Of a DNA stretch of 64,000 nt, positions 49,101 to 58,803 are shown in pieces (the stretch's first letter is position 1; each line of letters opens with the position of its first letter). Under the pieces are notes generated by a model, which was not told the origin of the DNA, searched no databases, and saw only the letters and a program-made list of their open reading frames with translations. The stretch comes from SAR116 cluster bacterium AG-325-I21 (GTDB lineage Bacteria > Pseudomonadota > Alphaproteobacteria > Puniceispirillales > Puniceispirillaceae). The stretch is from assembly GCA_003282865.1 (NCBI GenBank), contig QBYK01000006.1, positions 1 to 64,000 on the forward strand, written 5' to 3'. The translations under genes were made by a program, and so were the position numbers.

Positions 49101-50144
49101 TTACTCCGTGCTCGTACCCCAAGCATATAATGGATTCTGACAATACCATTCGATAGTTGCAGAAATCCCCTTTTCAAAGGACATTTTTGGTTCCCAACCG
49201 TATTTATCACAGATCTTTGTTGAAGCAATTGAATATTGAAAGTCATGGCCCATTCGATCATCGACATGCAAAATTGGAGCAGTTTGCAAGCTCTTGAATC
49301 GATTATTTAACAAACCCCGCGTCTTCATTTGTTGAAATATTGTCTCAATAATCTTAAGATTTTGAACTTCCGTTTCTGACCCAATATTAAATGTTTCGCC
49401 AAATTCTGGGTTACTTATAATCTTGTTGAGCGCTTTTACGTGATCTTCAACATAAAGCCAATTCCGAATCTGCAAGCCCTCGCCATAAACCGGAACTGGC
49501 TTACCCTCTCTAAAATTTTTTATTGTTAGCGGAACCAGCTTATCAGGATATTGATACGGACCAAAATTATTGGCACAGTTTGTCGTGATTACATTTAACG
49601 AAAATGTCTTGTACCACGATCTTACTAAATGATCAGAAGCAGCTTTAGACGCTGAGTAAGGAGAGTTGGGCAGGTAAGGTGAATTTTCATAAAAAACCCG
49701 ACCATTTTTTGCTGATCCAAACACCTCATCTGTGGATATATTTAGTATAAAACAGCGTTCATTAATGGTTTTTGTAGCTATCATTTCCCTTGTAGTTTCA
49801 AGAATGTTATATGTGCCTATTATGTTGGTCTGAATAAAGTCAGACGGAGCCCCTATTGATCTATCGACATGGGTTTCCGCAGCAAAGTTAACAACGATTG
49901 TGGGGCAAAACATTTCGAATACCTCACGCAGTTTTTTCCTGTCACATATATCCCCTTTTACGAAGGACAGGCGCCTATCCCTCACGTATTTGTTTAAACC
50001 AGACAAATTGGAGCAATATGAGAGCTTATCAAATACCAGGACATCATTCTGCCCTTTCTTCATCTGACTAATGACGAAATTTACCCCAATAAAACCTGCT
50101 CCTCCCAAAATAAGTATTTTTTTGTTAGACATAAATTTCTCCAT
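49101..50144 (-). CDS. rmlB: dTDP-glucose 4,6-dehydratase
   Basis: 'KKILILGGAGFIGVNFVISQM', 'VNFAAETHVDRSIGAPSDFIQTNIIGTYNILE', 'NISTDEVFGS', 'PYSASKAASDHLVRSWYKTFSLNVITTNCANNFGPYQYPDKLVPLTI'. Confidence 0.95.
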   Translation of the reverse strand: MEKFMSNKKILILGGAGFIGVNFVISQMKKGQNDVLVFDKLSYCSNLSGLNKYVRDRRLSFVKGDICDRKKLREVFEMFCPTIVVNFAAETHVDRSIGAPSDFIQTNIIGTYNILETTREMIATKTINERCFILNISTDEVFGSAKNGRVFYENSPYLPNSPYSASKAASDHLVRSWYKTFSLNVITTNCANNFGPYQYPDKLVPLTIKNFREGKPVPVYGEGLQIRNWLYVEDHVKALNKIISNPEFGETFNIGSETEVQNLKIIETIFQQMKTRGLLNNRFKSLQTAPILHVDDRMGHDFQYSIASTKICDKYGWEPKMSFEKGISATIEWYCQNPLYAWGTSTE

Positions 50145-50352
50145 CTTTCAGAGCTATTCACGAAAACTCTACGCGTAAAAGAACGTCCGCCGAATTGATC
50201 GATATCGGTTCTTTGATAATAACTGGCTCTTATGCTTATTCGAGGTGCATGCACAATTTATAAGTCAAAATATTAAAAAAAAATTAATTTAGTGTATTGA
50301 ATTAACTCCGTTATTTTTGTCACCTTGAGAAAAGTAATGCCTTATTCCTTAC

Positions 50353-51123
50353 CTACATTCTTCTTAAACCCGACCATCGACGCATTTGATTAAGGCTAAC
50401 CTTCGCATTTGTGACTGCAATCAAAGCATCATCAAATGGTGATTTTGGCCTATTCGCATATTTTTCTTCAGCAAATTTAAGATCAATTATTGAGTCTTTA
50501 TACAACGATATTTGACCCAAAAAATTATCTACCTTTTTGCTATCCCAATAGTTTATGTGCAAACAAACTGTACTAAAACTGAGCGAGATTCTTGACAGCC
50601 TCCAAGTTCGCTGTGGGACCCAAAACATTCCTCGCGAATCTGTGTAAGGTAAAGCCGAATATCCATCTGAAATTCTTGTTATGCCGTTTAATTTAAGTGC
50701 AGTTAGAGTGTGTTTATCGAAACCATGGGATGGCGCAACCCAAATATCCGGTAACAAAAAATTTTTAGAAAAAATTTCTACGCCTGTTCTAATCATTTCA
50801 GCTTGCTGCTCAAGCGGAAGACCAGAAAACTCAGAAAACTTTGAGGTCTTGATGTAGCTTTTAGAGGATGGGTACAAAACATGATTTAATCCATGGAGTC
50901 CAATAGCCCACCCTAACGATTGTAAATGCCTCATTCTTTCCCAAAAAAAACAAGCCTTATCGCTATATTTCAAAGACTCATCTTTATTATTTGGAACTAG
51001 CGCAATAATAGGTTTTACACCTATCGAGACAATTTCTTTTTCTAGCTTATCCCATACCCCAAAATTCATGTGAGGACAAAAGTCGTCAAACCGAATGAGT
51101 ATTTCTTTTCCTGTGAACGGCAT
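50353..51123 (-). CDS. DUF2334-like polysaccharide deacetylase-family protein
   Basis: 'ILIRFDDFCPHMNF', 'LGWAIGLHGLNHVLYP', 'DIWVAPSHGFDKHTLTALKLNGITRISDGY'. Confidence 0.77.
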   Translation of the reverse strand: MPFTGKEILIRFDDFCPHMNFGVWDKLEKEIVSIGVKPIIALVPNNKDESLKYSDKACFFWERMRHLQSLGWAIGLHGLNHVLYPSSKSYIKTSKFSEFSGLPLEQQAEMIRTGVEIFSKNFLLPDIWVAPSHGFDKHTLTALKLNGITRISDGYSALPYTDSRGMFWVPQRTWRLSRISLSFSTVCLHINYWDSKKVDNFLGQISLYKDSIIDLKFAEEKYANRPKSPFDDALIAVTNAKVSLNQMRRWSGLRRM

Positions 51124-51129
51124 ACCACT

Positions 51130-52131
51130 TCACCCAGCAATTTTATAAAGTTTTTCATAGCTCTCAACACACGCTGATTTTTTGTATTTTTGAGCCACTT
51201 CGACCAAATTTAACAATTGCTTGTTGTATTTACTTGGGTTGTCTAAAAAGTATTTGATTGTTTCAAATAGATCACGCGATGAATGCTGATCAAAGAAAAC
51301 CTCATTTAAACCCACAACTTCGTTATTAATTGCAATATCGGAACAGATTGGCAAGCACCCGTTGAACATTGCCTCAATGGTCGCGACACCAAAACCTTCA
51401 TTATGAGAGGGGACGATGAGAAAATGGTGTTGCCTCATCAAAGACTCTACACTTTTTCGAGGCAACTCTCCGGTAAAAACCACATTTTTTTCTAGTTCAT
51501 AATCCTCAACTAATTTCACAAGGTCTTTTTTCACCGGGCCTTTTCCACAAATAGTCAGACTGACATCAACATTCATTTGTTTGAAAAAAGGCAAGGCTTG
51601 CAAAACGATGTTGAAATTTTTGACCGGTACTAGCCTTCCAACAAGTAGCAACTTAACTGGACGTTTATTGATATCACGCTCCACACTGTAAATTGGTTTA
51701 TCAACTGCATGTGGAATTATCACTGCTTCTGACTGGATTTTTGAAAATGGAATCGAGCTTAATGTCGAATTTGAGTTTACGACAATGACTTTCCTAAAAG
51801 GATAAACAAGAACACAAAAAAAGACTTTTTGAAGCAAATTAAAAGCATAGAAATTTGTATGAAGGGTATGAATTGTTGTAGTTTTTCTAGCTGTTATTGA
51901 ACAAAAAGCACAAAAACAAGAGACCCACAACGCAGAATAGTTTTGGTTTGTATGGATAGCGTCGTAATTCTGGAGGGAGCATAAGATTTTCACTTTTTTT
52001 GCTAAAGAGAATTCTCTAGAAATTTCAATGACATCAATCTGCAATTTTTCAGATTTTTCAAACCAGGATGCAATCATTATGGGAATAGAAGTTACTGTCC
52101 TCTCATTAATAATAATAGCCACCCTGACCAT
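51130..52131 (-). CDS. Glycosyltransferase family 4
   Basis: 'LLLVGRLVPVKNFNIVLQALPFF', 'VFTGELPRKSVESLMRQHHFLIVPSHNEGFGVATIEAMFNGCLPICSDI'. Confidence 0.9.
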   Translation of the reverse strand: MVRVAIIINERTVTSIPIMIASWFEKSEKLQIDVIEISREFSLAKKVKILCSLQNYDAIHTNQNYSALWVSCFCAFCSITARKTTTIHTLHTNFYAFNLLQKVFFCVLVYPFRKVIVVNSNSTLSSIPFSKIQSEAVIIPHAVDKPIYSVERDINKRPVKLLLVGRLVPVKNFNIVLQALPFFKQMNVDVSLTICGKGPVKKDLVKLVEDYELEKNVVFTGELPRKSVESLMRQHHFLIVPSHNEGFGVATIEAMFNGCLPICSDIAINNEVVGLNEVFFDQHSSRDLFETIKYFLDNPSKYNKQLLNLVEVAQKYKKSACVESYEKLYKIAG

Positions 52132-52132
52132 T

Positions 52133-53335
52133 CTAGAAACACCTCAATTTATCTGATTGTAACCTTGCCATTGCTAGAATGAGGGCGGAAAGCGGCCAAA
52201 TAGGCGAGGTTCCAATAGTTGAATGGAAATTCAATGAGATCAGCATACATAAAAACCCAAAACGTAATGCTACATGAAATTCCTTTGGAGTGCGGTTAAT
52301 TACAAAAAACATGAAAACACTAAAAAGAGAGAATAAAAATATTCCAATTGTTCCTGCTTCTGCCCAAAATGTTAGGTACCAATTTATTGCTGTCGAATTG
52401 CTGGATTTAGTTAAATAGCCTAATCCCGAACCAAAAGGATTGTCTCTAATCACAGAAAACGCGTTAATAGCAGCATCGAGTCTTTGGCTTGCTGATTTGA
52501 AACCAGTATTAAGACTAAGTTTTCCATACATATTCTCGATAATTTCTGGCGCTATAAAATACAAAAAACAAAAAAGTGTTAAGCAACACATAACCGCAAG
52601 GCAAATCTCTCTTATCTTACGGTGAACCGCCAAAATCAAAAAAGTCGAAATCAAAACTGTTAAAAAAGCACCTACCGAAAAGGTCAGAAGAAAACACAGC
52701 GCAACAAGAAGAGTTGGTACAGCAATTGTAGTTCTACTCCACTTTTTATTATTTATGTAAGAGTGATGGGTCGCAAAGGCCAATGGAGCAAATGCTGCAA
52801 TGTAATATGCAAACTGAGCCGGCTGGCTAGAGAGGCCATATAATCTTGGAACACCTGATGCAATCGCTGCGGTAGTTGGCTTTAATCTGCCAAACATTTC
52901 AAAAGCATCGAATCCCGAAAAAAAATGTATGCAATAACCAACAAGTGCAAAAACACAGCTTAAATAAATTGCACTCACATTTGTTATCAGTATCTGGGGA
53001 ACAGCATTCAAAACATCAATGATAATCTCAGAACCTTGCACCCAAACAACAAACACAAAAATAGTTGCAAACAAATGAGGGATGAGCACATTATTCCAGT
53101 AGAACAAGCTCACCAAAAGCGAATATAAAATCAAACAAAAAATTGTTAAATTTGACAACCAGGTCTCTTTTGAAAGATATCCTTGCGTAAAAAAGGGTAG
53201 GGCAAAAAAGAACCCAAGAAGTAAAAATACAATTGACAGTGGAAGAGTATAAATTGGGCGTAAAATTCCAGTTACCCCAATCAAACCATATGAGGCACAA
53301 AACATCCACATAGAGATCTTAGCAAAGTTCTTCAT
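52133..53335 (-). CDS. Polysaccharide polymerase (Wzy-like) membrane protein
   Basis: 400 aa, about 11 TM segments; 'VIRDNPFGSGLGYLTKSSNSTAINWYLTFWAEAGTIGIFLFSLF' resembles the O-antigen polymerase loop. Confidence 0.75.
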   Translation of the reverse strand: MKNFAKISMWMFCASYGLIGVTGILRPIYTLPLSIVFLLLGFFFALPFFTQGYLSKETWLSNLTIFCLILYSLLVSLFYWNNVLIPHLFATIFVFVVWVQGSEIIIDVLNAVPQILITNVSAIYLSCVFALVGYCIHFFSGFDAFEMFGRLKPTTAAIASGVPRLYGLSSQPAQFAYYIAAFAPLAFATHHSYINNKKWSRTTIAVPTLLVALCFLLTFSVGAFLTVLISTFLILAVHRKIREICLAVMCCLTLFCFLYFIAPEIIENMYGKLSLNTGFKSASQRLDAAINAFSVIRDNPFGSGLGYLTKSSNSTAINWYLTFWAEAGTIGIFLFSLFSVFMFFVINRTPKEFHVALRFGFLCMLISLNFHSTIGTSPIWPLSALILAMARLQSDKLRCF

Positions 53336-53350
53336 GGTTTTATATCGATA

Positions 53351-54028
53351 CTACGATTGAAGAACACAAAATGTGCGTTCTACATCATCTTGGTCCAAAC
53401 CACTTGGCAATACATAGCGCACTGTGTTGAAGCCTGCGGATTCAAGTGCTCTTTTAATCATACCATTCACTGGAAACGGATGCCCAATCTTAATCCCATA
53501 TTTGTGATACATAAGGCTTCTCAACTTTCCAAGTTTACGGATTGATGGCCTGCCTACGTTGCATGAAACATATACCTGGCCTCTGCCAGTTATAATCGAC
53601 TTCAAAAATGCCGCCATTTTCATGTCATTGTCGGAATAGTACCAACACACAAGACATATTGCCAAATCAAACTTCCCCAGGGCTCCCAGAAAGTCTTCAT
53701 CAATCAATCCACGAGCTGTTTTAATATCAACGCCAGCACTACGGATATTTGAATTTGCTACGGTCTCATAGTTTTTACTTATATCGTACCAGGTGACGTC
53801 TGCTCCTCTTTTTGCCAACTCGATTGATACTAGTCCCGGCCCACCACCGATATCAACAACTCTCCTATTCTTCACTTGTCCAAAAACCAACTCGATAGAA
53901 TCAACCTCTTTTTTGGCATAATCCAGAGCACGATTTTGCTGATATTGAGTGGCAAAGTCCAATGAGACAGGATCTTTCAAAAACTCTTTTTTCATCAAGA
54001 AGCTATATGCAGAATTAATTATTGACAT
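53351..54028 (-). CDS. SAM-dependent methyltransferase
   Basis: 'VKNRRVVDIGGGPGLVSIELAKRGADVTWYDISKNYETVANSN', 'FDLAICLVCWYYSD'. Confidence 0.82.
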   Translation of the reverse strand: MSIINSAYSFLMKKEFLKDPVSLDFATQYQQNRALDYAKKEVDSIELVFGQVKNRRVVDIGGGPGLVSIELAKRGADVTWYDISKNYETVANSNIRSAGVDIKTARGLIDEDFLGALGKFDLAICLVCWYYSDNDMKMAAFLKSIITGRGQVYVSCNVGRPSIRKLGKLRSLMYHKYGIKIGHPFPVNGMIKRALESAGFNTVRYVLPSGLDQDDVERTFCVLQS

Positions 54029-55511
54029 ATTTTCTATCCATTAGATGCAGCAATTCTCCAATTTTTTTTGCACTGCAAGCTGATCCAGTCGTAAAAAATA
54101 TAATTATGATTGAGAGCACGGTGGTGTAGCTAAACATCTCCAAAGAAATAAAATCAAACCACGGTGCAGATCGCGTTCGCATAACATCAAAAACTCTTGA
54201 GAGGATAAATAAAGACCCAAATGTAAACACATGGAAACAACTTGCTGTGAACAAAAAAGCTTTCAGTGCTGTGATCAAGGATCCTCGATAAATAAGAGAA
54301 AACGACACCAAACTCACCAAAATTTGAACAAAAAGGCCAATCACAGTAGCCATAATGACGGCCATTACATTACCATAATCTTCCGCGAACGTTCCCAAGA
54401 AAAGGACAAAAAATGTGAAGCACACTCCAACAAGGTTGAAAGCAAAGACCAAAAATCCTCGTTCAATGATAATAAAAATTGAGTTTGTGATTGAAATGGA
54501 AAGCCGTAAAATCACAACACCCCAAAGGAATGGTAACACCCCCATTACATTTTGAACTAGAATACTTTTATGCTGGAGAACAAAATAAGTTGCCGTAATT
54601 ACCACCCCCCCTCCTAGGGTCCAAAGAAGAATAATAAAAAAACCCAAATTTTGTTTAATTCTAAAACCCTTTGAGGGTTCCAAACCCAGTGAAAACCATT
54701 CTCTAAGCTGTTGCCCGACAAATGATAAGAGTTGTGATGGCATGAAAAGAAAAACAGAGCAGATATAAGCTGCCACGGCGTAGTTACCAAACACATCAAG
54801 TTCCGAAGTTGAAGCAATCAGAACTCTGTCTTGAGTAACCATGAATAGATCCGTTATACCGATAAAAAATACGGGCAGCCCCAGACCCCACAGATCTTTC
54901 AATACGCCTTTATTCGGTATGGAGAATATAGGTTTTTTTCTTTTTCTGAACAATAAAATAGAAGGCGCTAAAAAGACTAGAGGTTCACATAGCAAAAAGC
55001 CAACAATCCCAAAAAACATCGCGCATGGTAATTGGATGAAAACCCTTACACAGGCTGGAGCCATACGTATCATTGAAACATCACGTATTTCAAATTTGTA
55101 CCGATAATACACAATCTGATTTATGTAGAATGCGTAAAAAATATTGCTAAGAGCTACAGATAAGACACCCAGCCAAACACTTCCGCTGAGAGCAGGCCTA
55201 AAAACAAAGAACGCTGCGCCCAAAGTAACAAGAAGACAACAACTGAAAATTAAATGAATGGAGCAAACACTGTTAGAATGGTAGTCAAAATCCTTTTCCT
55301 GATTTGTAACGTTTAAAGATGATAATTTCAGCTTCAAGCCGTCCAACAAACCCAAATGCATTAGAGTAAAATATGAAAAACATAAAATAGCTAAGTTTAC
55401 AGTCCCCACTAGCTCCATATCCCAGGACGCAACTATAAGCATCATGACTAGCGCTTTCGACAGCACATCAATAGCAGTTGGACCTGACCAAAAAAAAAGA
55501 TTATAAAGCAA
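54015..55511 (-). CDS. Polysaccharide flippase (Wzx/MATE-like)
   Basis: 498 aa, about 12-14 TM segments in a Wzx-like arrangement between a polymerase and glycosyltransferases. Confidence 0.78.
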   Translation of the reverse strand: MLYNLFFWSGPTAIDVLSKALVMMLIVASWDMELVGTVNLAILCFSYFTLMHLGLLDGLKLKLSSLNVTNQEKDFDYHSNSVCSIHLIFSCCLLVTLGAAFFVFRPALSGSVWLGVLSVALSNIFYAFYINQIVYYRYKFEIRDVSMIRMAPACVRVFIQLPCAMFFGIVGFLLCEPLVFLAPSILLFRKRKKPIFSIPNKGVLKDLWGLGLPVFFIGITDLFMVTQDRVLIASTSELDVFGNYAVAAYICSVFLFMPSQLLSFVGQQLREWFSLGLEPSKGFRIKQNLGFFIILLWTLGGGVVITATYFVLQHKSILVQNVMGVLPFLWGVVILRLSISITNSIFIIIERGFLVFAFNLVGVCFTFFVLFLGTFAEDYGNVMAVIMATVIGLFVQILVSLVSFSLIYRGSLITALKAFLFTASCFHVFTFGSLFILSRVFDVMRTRSAPWFDFISLEMFSYTTVLSIIIIFFTTGSACSAKKIGELLHLMDRKYVNN

Positions 55512-55733
55512 AGATTGAACCTAAATTAAAATTACACTTGATGATTTAGAAAAAACGCCTGTAACTTCCCAAAAATCAGAGTAAAAGATACAAACCCTCC
55601 TCAAAGTTTATATTGCTAGTCTTGTTTTTGGTACAACAACTTGACACCACAGCGTTACAAATTTTTAAATAACTCAAAAACAATTTCCTTTTTCTTTTTT
55701 TATTTTCACAAAAATTCAATTCTTAAGTAGTGC

Positions 55734-56768
55734 TTGATTATGAAAAACTCAGTTATGCACATTGGCTTTAACGACAAAGACACCAATGTGGCGTTCAATG
55801 AATTCTACATAGAGTCAAAACGAGCCGGTCGAAATGCAAAATTTATGTCCATCGATTCAACTCCGAATTTTACGTCCTCAGATAACAGCATACTGAAATT
55901 CATTAGCGCTGCGATAAAGGTGAGAGATCAAGCTCAAATCTTCCATTTTCACCTTATCCAAGTTTCATGGCTTTTCGTATTAGTTCATCGGCTAATAGGT
56001 GTGAAGAAAGCTGTAATCGTTACAATTCACACTTCTTACGATAACCTAAATTCTTTTTTAAAACAGTGTTTTCTTTTTTTAAACTTGGTTTTAGGTGTTG
56101 AAATTGTATTTTGCAGCAAAGCAAGCAAATTGTCGTTTAAGCGATCATTACTGTGGATATATCTAAAACGGCGTGAAGTTGTTTTGAATGGTTTTAATAT
56201 AAAGATAAGCGAAACTCGCGACAAGCGAGCAAAGTCAATATTAATAGTTAGCCGATTTATTGATCTCAAAAGGCCAATTTTTGCAGCAACAGCATTCAAT
56301 AAGATCAGTAACGACGAAGCAACTCTCTCTTGGGTTGGAGCGGGCAAACTTGAGGCCGGCTTAAAAAAAAACTTTTCCCATGACGAACGAATTAGTTTCA
56401 TGGGCACACTATCCCGTGAAGACACTCAAAGGGTTATGGCAGAATCTTCAATCTTGATGTCGACGTCATTGATTGAAGGGATGCCAATTTCAGTTTTAGA
56501 GGCAGCAGGTCATGGATGTTTACTTATACTTTCGGATATCCCCCCCCATAGAGAGATAGCTAAGGATATCCCAAACACATTTTTGTTCAATGACGAAGAA
56601 GATTTGTTACGCCAAATAAATCTTGTATTTTCTTTTAGTCAGAGAATCTTAAATGAAAAATATCTTGAAAACAAAATTGCAGGCATAAAAAAATTTAACA
56701 TGAAGAATGTGTTTGAACAGTATGATAGAATATATCGAAATAAAATACGTGCTATCGGTCAGGATTAG
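55734..56768 (+). CDS. Glycosyltransferase family 4
   Basis: 'SILIVSRFIDLKRPIFAATAFNKI', 'ISFMGTLSREDTQRVMAESSILMSTSLIEGMPISVLEAAGHGCLLILSDIPPHREI'. Confidence 0.88.
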   Translation: MIMKNSVMHIGFNDKDTNVAFNEFYIESKRAGRNAKFMSIDSTPNFTSSDNSILKFISAAIKVRDQAQIFHFHLIQVSWLFVLVHRLIGVKKAVIVTIHTSYDNLNSFLKQCFLFLNLVLGVEIVFCSKASKLSFKRSLLWIYLKRREVVLNGFNIKISETRDKRAKSILIVSRFIDLKRPIFAATAFNKISNDEATLSWVGAGKLEAGLKKNFSHDERISFMGTLSREDTQRVMAESSILMSTSLIEGMPISVLEAAGHGCLLILSDIPPHREIAKDIPNTFLFNDEEDLLRQINLVFSFSQRILNEKYLENKIAGIKKFNMKNVFEQYDRIYRNKIRAIGQD

Positions 56769-56797
56769 ATAAGCTCACCACTGATAAACGACACGCT

Positions 56798-58036
56798 TTA
56801 ATTCGCTACTTTGGAAATTTCCCTCAGGCATCTATTTCTCAGCGTTTCTTTATCAACATTCCCATCAAGTTTCACAACACGGGCAGCATTTGGACAAAAA
56901 GATTTATATAGCTTTGCCCTTGTCTTTATTTGTATTGCTGTTTCTTTTCCTAATTTATTACGCTCTCTGTTTCGATTTTGTAACTCTAATAATGGGACGT
57001 CTAAATCGATGTACAAATCACATTTAGGCATTGCCCAATATAATAAACGTTCACAAGATGCTAGGACTTGGAGAAATTTACTTACCTCTGAGTCAATAAT
57101 TGGAGAGTCATTCGCTCCAAAAGATTGACCAGGCCACCGGTCTGACACCACTACTACGTTCAAAAACCGTAAAAAAACCGCCCAATAACATAAATAAAGT
57201 CGGATCATCCCAGTAACAAGCATACGTAAAGCCCTAGTTTTTGTTTGTTTTTTATTCTTAAATTTTGGTTTTTTGACTTTGTTTTGTGTCAAACGTCCAG
57301 GACTTAATCTGGCGGTAAGAACAATTGAACTTAGCTCATCATGTATCATTTCTGAGATTGTAGACTTTCCTGCACCGTCAGGTCCACCAATAGCAATAAT
57401 AAGTCCTTTATTTTTCAATCTACGTTTATTAGATAAAAAAATTACTGATATGATTTTCCGGAAAAATTTAACCACGAACACCAACGGCAGAATTGTCGGT
57501 TTAATTCTTCTAGTATAATCCGTAGTTTTTGGCGAAGATTGGGTTGCTGCACCCAAAAAGGCTTTTTCTAAAATATTATCGTTTATGTCTCTCCTCGAGA
57601 CCAATTGATTAAACAACCCATTGGACTTCATTTTTGTTCGAGAGTTAAAAATACTCCGGCCTAACTCATTGCTAACACATCGAACCCCTCTGATAAATTG
57701 AATATTTTTTTCAAGCTCACTTGATTTAATCAGTAACTCATATTCCTTCAACCAGGTATTACCTGTGATCAACTTGTAGTAAACATGCAAGTGGTAAAAC
57801 CGAGATGTATTCTCACAAAATAAGAAATAATGCTCTATGTCGAAGTAAGAGGAGTGATAATACTCAGCGTTGAAAACAATAAAGTCCTTAAGAACGGCCT
57901 CAAAGGAAACACGGTATTTATGATTTAAAAAAAGATCTAGATCTTTCTTACCAAGGAAAAAGTCATCGATTTCGTGAAAGTTTTTCCACAAAACATATTT
58001 TAAATTTCTTCTATTAAGTTCCTTAAAAATTTTCAA
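56798..58036 (-). CDS. Two-domain protein: nucleotidyltransferase-like N-terminus fused to a thymidylate-kinase-like P-loop domain
   Basis: N-terminal 'LKYVLWKNFHEIDDFFLGKKDLDLFL' (DLDL-type acidic motif); C-terminal 'GLIIAIGGPDGAGKSTISEMIHDELSS', 'VVVSDRWPGQSFGANDSPIID'. Confidence 0.68.
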   Translation of the reverse strand: MKIFKELNRRNLKYVLWKNFHEIDDFFLGKKDLDLFLNHKYRVSFEAVLKDFIVFNAEYYHSSYFDIEHYFLFCENTSRFYHLHVYYKLITGNTWLKEYELLIKSSELEKNIQFIRGVRCVSNELGRSIFNSRTKMKSNGLFNQLVSRRDINDNILEKAFLGAATQSSPKTTDYTRRIKPTILPLVFVVKFFRKIISVIFLSNKRRLKNKGLIIAIGGPDGAGKSTISEMIHDELSSIVLTARLSPGRLTQNKVKKPKFKNKKQTKTRALRMLVTGMIRLYLCYWAVFLRFLNVVVVSDRWPGQSFGANDSPIIDSEVSKFLQVLASCERLLYWAMPKCDLYIDLDVPLLELQNRNRERNKLGKETAIQIKTRAKLYKSFCPNAARVVKLDGNVDKETLRNRCLREISKVAN

Positions 58037-58607
58037 ATTTTACGATCTCTGACATTTCATCAACAATTACACACAACTGTTCATTAAATAAATGATAGTT
58101 CTCGGGACAGGTTTTAATTTGTGTTTTTGTCTGCGAGTTCCTGGTAGAAGAGCGGATCACAAATGTATCTAAATCGATATGAAGCGTCCTTACCGTGTAT
58201 TCAAACAAGCTAATCGTATGCTTCAATTCTTTTTCAAATTTTGGAGAGGAAGACCCCCGGTTAATGACACGATTGCAAAGTATAAGTTGGACTAAACTTT
58301 GGTCCAGTACAATATCCTTCCGAGCTGATCGCAGGGTAAATAGTAGCAATATTGCATTAAAAATATAAATTAACCTTACACGATCGTAAAACCCTGCTTG
58401 CAGCACTCGAAGGGATGGATTTAAAAGAAAAATAAAAGCTTTTATAAACAAAACAATTTTAAGTATTACTCGCAGGATCTCGACATTTGTTTTTTCTATG
58501 AAAAAGACATCAACTGTGAAACACCCAGCATGTTTTGTCTTAACAATGGTAGTTTTGCCAGCTCCCGGTAAACCCACATACTCTAGGACCTTTAAATGAT
58601 TTTTCAT
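58023..58607 (-). CDS. P-loop NTPase/kinase-like protein
   Basis: Walker A 'VLEYVGLPGAGKTTIVKT'; overlaps the start of the 56798..58036 gene. Confidence 0.65.
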   Translation of the reverse strand: MKNHLKVLEYVGLPGAGKTTIVKTKHAGCFTVDVFFIEKTNVEILRVILKIVLFIKAFIFLLNPSLRVLQAGFYDRVRLIYIFNAILLLFTLRSARKDIVLDQSLVQLILCNRVINRGSSSPKFEKELKHTISLFEYTVRTLHIDLDTFVIRSSTRNSQTKTQIKTCPENYHLFNEQLCVIVDEMSEIVKFENF

Positions 58608-58803
58608 GGTTTTTCACAAAAAGCAGTTTATCGTATTTCTAGCACATTTAAAGTAGGGCTGAAAGAGACCAAACAAGGGGCAAACAAGCCACAGCACAAA
58701 TTCTCCTAAACCTTGCGTAGACAATGAAATTGGCAACAAACAAGATTATTGTTTAGCAAATTTAGGATTAAATTTTAAACATCAGTGAAGGCCACAATTG
58801 CAA

